DNA of 64,000 nucleotides from assembly GCA_903813345.2 (NCBI GenBank), contig CAIIXF020000008.1, forward strand, positions 15,858,822 to 15,922,821. The letters run 5' to 3'. Source of the DNA: Owenia fusiformis (lineage: Eukaryota; Annelida; Polychaeta; Sabellida; Oweniidae). This document shows, one piece after another, positions 60,601 through 64,000 of this stretch. A program made the position numbers and the translations under genes. The notes below the pieces were generated by a model, which made no database searches, was not told the DNA's origin, and saw only the letters and a list, made by a program, of their open reading frames with translations. The stretch's first letter is position 1, and each line of letters starts with the position of its first letter.

Positions 60601-63216
60601 TATCTAGCTGATATAATAATTCCAAGAGTAATCCAGGGTTTTTCATTATCATTGAAAGTGCTGACTATTTTTGATTTTACTGGTAGACACCTATTATAAG
60701 CTTCGGTAAACGTTTCAATAAAAGAATTATAAGCATTATTTACACACTGAGATTGATAAATAGCATGCCAATTAATCTTTGAGATCTCTGATTGGAGTCT
60801 TGTACATGTTTCATCATTAATTAGTCTGTACTGGATCTTTAGTTTTTTAACTTTGGGCTTCTCATGATTATTAACAGCATAAATGGGAAAATGATCTGAA
60901 ATATCATACAAAATGATACCAGATTGAGCAATATTATGAGCATTGGTAAAGATGTTATCAATTAAAGTAGCACAGTTTCTGGTTATTCTTGAGGGCCTAT
61001 AAATCAACGGCATATAATTGTTTGTGTATAAATTACACAAGAAATCATTTGTTTGATCATGGTCATTTGCTTTAAAAAGATCGACATTAAAATCGCCAAG
61101 GATATATGAAATTTTGTTCTCAGAAGCCACTTTTTCTAGAAACATATTAAATAGATTATTAAAATCATTTAAGTTGGCATTTGGAGGCTTGTAAATAGCA
61201 GTTACAATAATATTTTTTCCTTCATCTTGTTTTATTTCAATGGACACTGATTCACATTTATCAGAATTAAGTTTGAGATCCGACCTTTCCTCAAATGTGT
61301 ACTGTTTGGCAATATGGAGGCAAACTCCCCCACCTCTAGACTGTTTTCTCGAATTAAATACAGTATTATATCCATTTAGTGAAAAAAGCCTCTCATTGTG
61401 TTGAGTTAACCATGTTTCAGACATAGCTATCACAGAAAAGGCATTTTTACTCAAAGAGTTTAGCATTTCAAATTTCCAATTGTTTTTTGGTAAGCTTCTC
61501 ATATTCATGTGGAGTAGTGAAAATGAATCACATTTTATTGTTGAATTTAATTTATCAATATTCACATAATTACACTCTTTAGCGATTTTATGCATATCAG
61601 TTTGTACATTGTCAATGTGATCTTCATTTGCAATTTGATTGTCAAAATCAAGTGGATTGAAAAGTAAATTATCAAAAAAGTCAGGTCCATGTGTTATGTC
61701 CATAAATTCAACATTTGAACACTCATAAAATGGAAGATCTTTGAGAGAATTAGCCATTGTCAAGTTCAAATGGTAAAATTAGTTGAATAGTCATTTTTTC
61801 CTTTGAAATGCTTAATAAAATACTTCCAGCCACGAAACACAATGCTTTGATTGTCATCAATATTGTAACGGATTCTAAATTCATTTCAGAAATAGAAAGT
61901 AACAAATAAAAATAAAAATAAAAGGGTGCAAGTGATTTGCTTGCAAACATATATACAAGATATAACACTATTTGGAGCATCTCTTACTCAAATGCTACAG
62001 ATATAAGGATAAGCATGTAGTACTGTGTAGTTGTGAGAGATCATATGTAAATGCATATACAGAAATATGTATGGAGGAAAGAAGACAAAAAATATATTCC
62101 ATTATATTATATATATATAATATCATTCCATGGAATAATCCATGAAATGATATTCAAGACTCAAAGTGCAACTTATTTGCAAGGGCAATCCAGTTAACCT
62201 TGATGCTTGGACTGAGAAAATGGTATAAAATAATGTGAAAACCCATTTGTAAGGGCAGTCGAGTGTACATAGACATACAATTACACACCACAGCCTTTTG
62301 TACGATATTAAAGTGTTCACGCAATGCAGAAAATAGTTTCTTTGAACAAGAAAGACCTTCCACTTTAGGTTTTGATAAATACTCACTTGTACTATCAATA
62401 GAGAATGGTGCATCAGTCACGTCAGCTACGACTGTATATGTAAGAGGGTCATTCTCATTATCAGTTGCGTTCACATTGGATATGACTTCTTCGGCAAACT
62501 GGGCCTCTGTGAGAGTCACACTGTCCGGTAGATTATGAATAACAGGGGGAATATTCCTGAGAAATGTAACAGCAAGAAGAATGTCGTAATCATATGACGT
62601 TGTCATTACTCCATCGTAGGCTTCGATCCATTGCTCTAAGTGGGGGCCAGTGTCACCAGGAGTTACCAGGTCATTATAGTCGAAACATGCTGCGTTCGCA
62701 ACTTTAAGCTCTCCAGCTGTAATACAATTAGAACTATAAATTAAGTGTATGTTACAGGGGCAATTGTCAATAGGGTGCGATTTTTGGGGTGTGCATCACT
62801 CCAGAAAGGGGAGTACGTTGTTCAACCCCGGAAGTTTTTTCAATTTACATCGTCTATGGTTTATTCTAGGCATTTCAAACTATAATTTGTTAATGTATTT
62901 TTAAACAATTTTTTTCTTTTTCTTGTGGGGATGGGGGTGCGATCGCCCCCATCGCACCCCCCCCCCTCCGGCTATGCAAATGTGTCATATGTCACATGTA
63001 TGGTCTGAGAAAGCAGGAGGGGATCACGTTTGATCATAATTTGATTGGAAATAACATACCACTTTCGTCAAATTCAAAACACTCAACTCCTCCATTCATG
63101 ATAGCAGAGGAGGGTGTTTCCCAATAGTTGTAGTAGTCTACCAACAGGCCTTCTGGATCTGCTGCAACTGCTTTGTAAACCACGGTCCCTGCTGGGGAAT
63201 GTTCTCGCACTGATAC
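54670..63216 (-). CDS. Single-pass cadherin, 3' seven exons; 5' end beyond the right edge
   Basis: Exons on the minus strand: 63216-63060, 62716-62387, 58158-57844, 57388-57201, 56694-56505, 56260-55363 and 55204-54670. Borders are GT-AG and every phase agrees, giving the C-terminal 870 residues of a calcium-dependent adhesion-type membrane protein. The extracellular part has about five cadherin repeats, recognisable from YTVVADVTDAPFSID, LDYEAVFTYNITINVND, DVNEPPRF, ITANDEDVGDSL, VYHLEVYVNDSGGLTD, NVNDNSPKW and AIDEDDDDC. A run of seven threonines separates two repeats. A Ser/Thr-rich, glycosylation-site-rich stalk with short SIGENND repeats precedes one TM helix (VSGVVVGVLLVAVALIVGSI). The 180-residue tail has an IPPRKMQ proline motif and ends in GYVI, a possible class II PDZ ligand. 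I see no catenin-binding region of the classical type. The exact subfamily is not recognised. A LINE occupies the intron between 62387 and 58158. Confidence 0.9.
56903..57089. mobile_element. Small MITE in a cadherin intron
   Basis: TGTTTCTCTGTGCAGCAGATC and GATTTGATTACTTATCACTG at the left are inverted at the right as CAGTGATAAGGAATCAAATC, CTGATCTGTTGC and ACAGAGAAACA. Total about 187 bases, non-coding. Confidence 0.75.
57591..57728. repeat. Inverted repeat in a cadherin intron
   Basis: TAATAGGGAGTTTAAGCTTGCA is matched by TGCAAGCTTAAACTCCCTATTA 94 bases later. This is a perfect 22-base inverted pair, probably the ends of a short MITE. Confidence 0.8.
58395..61790 (-). mobile_element. Non-LTR retrotransposon of the Jockey/CR1/L2 group in a cadherin intron
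   Basis: The element contains one long APE-RT reading frame. Its 3' end (left, minus strand) runs into short tandem TTGAA-type repeats at about 58397-58432, as in CR1/L2-like LINEs that end in microsatellites rather than poly(A). No ORF1 was found upstream. The 5' boundary is uncertain, so the copy may be 5' truncated. It lies in the same transcriptional orientation as the host gene. Confidence 0.8.
58632..61769 (-). CDS. APE-type endonuclease / reverse transcriptase of a CR1/L2-like LINE, uninterrupted
   Basis: This 1045-residue protein copies the element's own RNA at a nicked target. An apurinic-like endonuclease occupies about residues 84-315, with LLHMNMRSLP, the catalytic glutamate in MSETWL, the GGGVCLHIA loop, GDFNVDLF, TLIDNIFTN and SDHFPIYAV. 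The reverse transcriptase follows at about 560-830, with NNYRPISILSVFSKMLEK, QYGFRKKHST, YIDLTKAFDTVDH, YGVPQGSVIGPLLFIIFIND and the catalytic LYADDTN. The thumb and C-terminus contain FLGVIIDSKLHWSPHI and end in FQRKFKFNLLSRY. There are no stops or frameshifts, so the copy is young or still under selection. It lacks the zinc-knuckle C-terminus seen in the LINE fragment at 29.2-29.9 kb and so belongs to a different family. Confidence 0.92.
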   Translation of the reverse strand: MNLTMANSLKDLPFYECSNVEFMDITHGPDFFDNLLFNPLDFDNQIANEDHIDNVQTDMHKIAKECNYVNIDKLNSTIKCDSFSLLHMNMRSLPKNNWKFEMLNSLSKNAFSVIAMSETWLTQHNERLFSLNGYNTVFNSRKQSRGGGVCLHIAKQYTFEERSDLKLNSDKCESVSIEIKQDEGKNIIVTAIYKPPNANLNDFNNLFNMFLEKVASENKISYILGDFNVDLFKANDHDQTNDFLCNLYTNNYMPLIYRPSRITRNCATLIDNIFTNAHNIAQSGIILYDISDHFPIYAVNNHEKPKVKKLKIQYRLINDETCTRLQSEISKINWHAIYQSQCVNNAYNSFIETFTEAYNRCLPVKSKIVSTFNDNEKPWITLGIIISARYKNKLYIKYKKNPTLENKAMYKRYKNKLTHVIRNAEKAYYKNKFEANKDNIKKSWNIINTILKKKSGQSKINNTFNLNNRQTTDGAEIAENFNNFFSSIGNKLANKIHSNTDPMVNLRKINSNDKSLFLTPVTETDVKNQLKSLKPSAASIDDIKPSVVKLLKESLSAPLTQIFNLSISTGTFPDALKIARVIPIFKKGLKEIFNNYRPISILSVFSKMLEKIVHDKVTVFLEKYEILYLHQYGFRKKHSTYMALLNFIENIRKSLDSGKTSLGIYIDLTKAFDTVDHKILLQKLEFYGIRGVALSWFTSYLENRRIITEFTKKNVSLDQFTETDVKYRSIENTVEYGVPQGSVIGPLLFIIFINDIYLVSNKLSFVLYADDTNIALTDKNIENLVIEMNEELQNVSNWMKANKLTLNVDKTKFMIFSNKKDLNNKNIILKIDNQPIEEVKEINFLGVIIDSKLHWSPHINAICTKISNLIGILYRTRHRLTLNAMTTIYYSMIYSYLSYGNILWGNAIKTLIQKLYILQKKFLRVITYSDSFAPSGPLFQKLKILNVFDIHSHQTASFVQKTLSESPEFPFKKFNHLFSLRSTIHSHDTKSKNDLIVQPFRTEYGRKSIGTSGPSIYNTLSSDLRNSVHIKMFQRKFKFNLLSRY

Positions 63217-63323
63217 CTGGAAATTGGGAAAGGTTTATGAACGAGTTATCTATAGGAAAAGCAGTAAATGATTGCAACAATTGTAACCATTCAGTCATTC
63301 TGGCTTCTCGAAACGCCATGGTA

Positions 63324-64000
63324 CAGGGTGTTAAAAAACGCAACCCAACGAAATCGCTATTTCTTGGACAATACTAATCCAATTATGTTCATATTTTCAG
63401 GAAAGAAAGAAGAGACTGTGTATGTATAGCTCCTGTTGTTAGTGAGTTGTAAAACATGATATCTTGGACACTTGCTCAAAAGACAGTTGTACTAGCAAAA
63501 TACGAAAAATATGAATGGAAAATCACTATATCTTGGAAAATACTAATTCAATTTGGCAGAAATTATCCTCATTCAATGTTTGGTGAATTTGTGGAGTTTC
63601 ATCACCCTAGGGACTTTACAGTCATGGTCAAAATGGCTTCTTAAGTCTCCCTGAACAAGGGCGTTGGACTGTGATTTGAATTAAGCATTTTAACCATGAC
63701 TATAATGTACCTCAAGTGCTTTTAATTTCACTCTACAGATTTACCATACATTGAATGAAGATGATTTGTGCCAAATTTGAAGAGTCAAAATACTATGGTT
63801 AGGAAGTTATTTAATTTTTTGCGATTGCAGTCACCCCTGACTGCAGCTGTCTTTTGAGCAGGTGTCCAAGGCATCAAGTTTTACAACTAACCTTTTACAG
63901 GAGCTGTACATACACAGTCTCTTCTTTATTTCCTGAAAATATGAACATAATTGAACCAGTATTTTTCAAGATATAGCGATTTCTTCGGGTTGCGTTTTTT
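63324..64000. mobile_element. Inverted-repeat element running off the right edge
   Basis: CAGGGTGTTAAAAAACGCAA, CCCAACGAAATCGCTATTTC and ATTATGTTCATATTTTCAGGAA at the left reappear inverted at 63925-64000 (CTGAAAATATGAACATAAT, TATAGCGATTTCTTCGGGTTGCG). The last inverted base is cut by the window. Non-coding; lies upstream of the first visible cadherin exon. Confidence 0.75.

Overview
This is a gene-sparse, AT-rich piece of an animal nuclear genome. Introns have GT-AG borders (one candidate GC-AG), polyadenylation signals are visible, and non-LTR retrotransposons, foldback elements and minisatellite-like arrays are abundant. The families present (a THIK-type two-pore K+ channel, an MFSD4-type sugar transporter, a GABA-B-like ligand-binding protein and a cadherin) fit an invertebrate deuterostome. 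A hemichordate is my best guess, from general impression only.

Layout. 1-10 kb: no gene seen; hairpins and two tandem arrays rich in ACGTT (about 119-bp and exactly 190-bp units). 10.3-11.2 kb (+): last exon of a KCNK12/13-like channel, whose first exon must lie left of the window. 11.2-18.3 kb: intergenic, with dispersed repeats and a decayed scrap of the next gene. 18.3-22.3 kb (-): four-exon MFSD4/NaGLT1-like transporter whose model lacks most of transmembrane helix 3. 22.3-36.8 kb: no host gene found; a decayed LINE at 28.2-30.3 kb and two TTAA-flanked inverted-repeat elements, the larger holding a LINE-derived reading frame and a 150-bp array. 36.9-52.8 kb (-): a gene assembled here from 11 small exons, encoding a signal peptide, a short coiled coil and a GABA-B-receptor-like Venus-flytrap domain. 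Its first intron is filled with foldback elements, including a 6.3-kb one containing a 153-bp satellite. 54.7-63.2 kb (-): the 3' seven exons of a single-pass cadherin, with an apparently intact APE-RT LINE in one intron. The window ends inside another inverted-repeat element.

The four host genes are all membrane or secreted proteins, but nothing shows that they work together. Splice junctions were worked out by hand from border dinucleotides and codon phase. All join in frame except one junction in the GABA-B-like gene. No tRNA, rRNA or CRISPR array was recognised.
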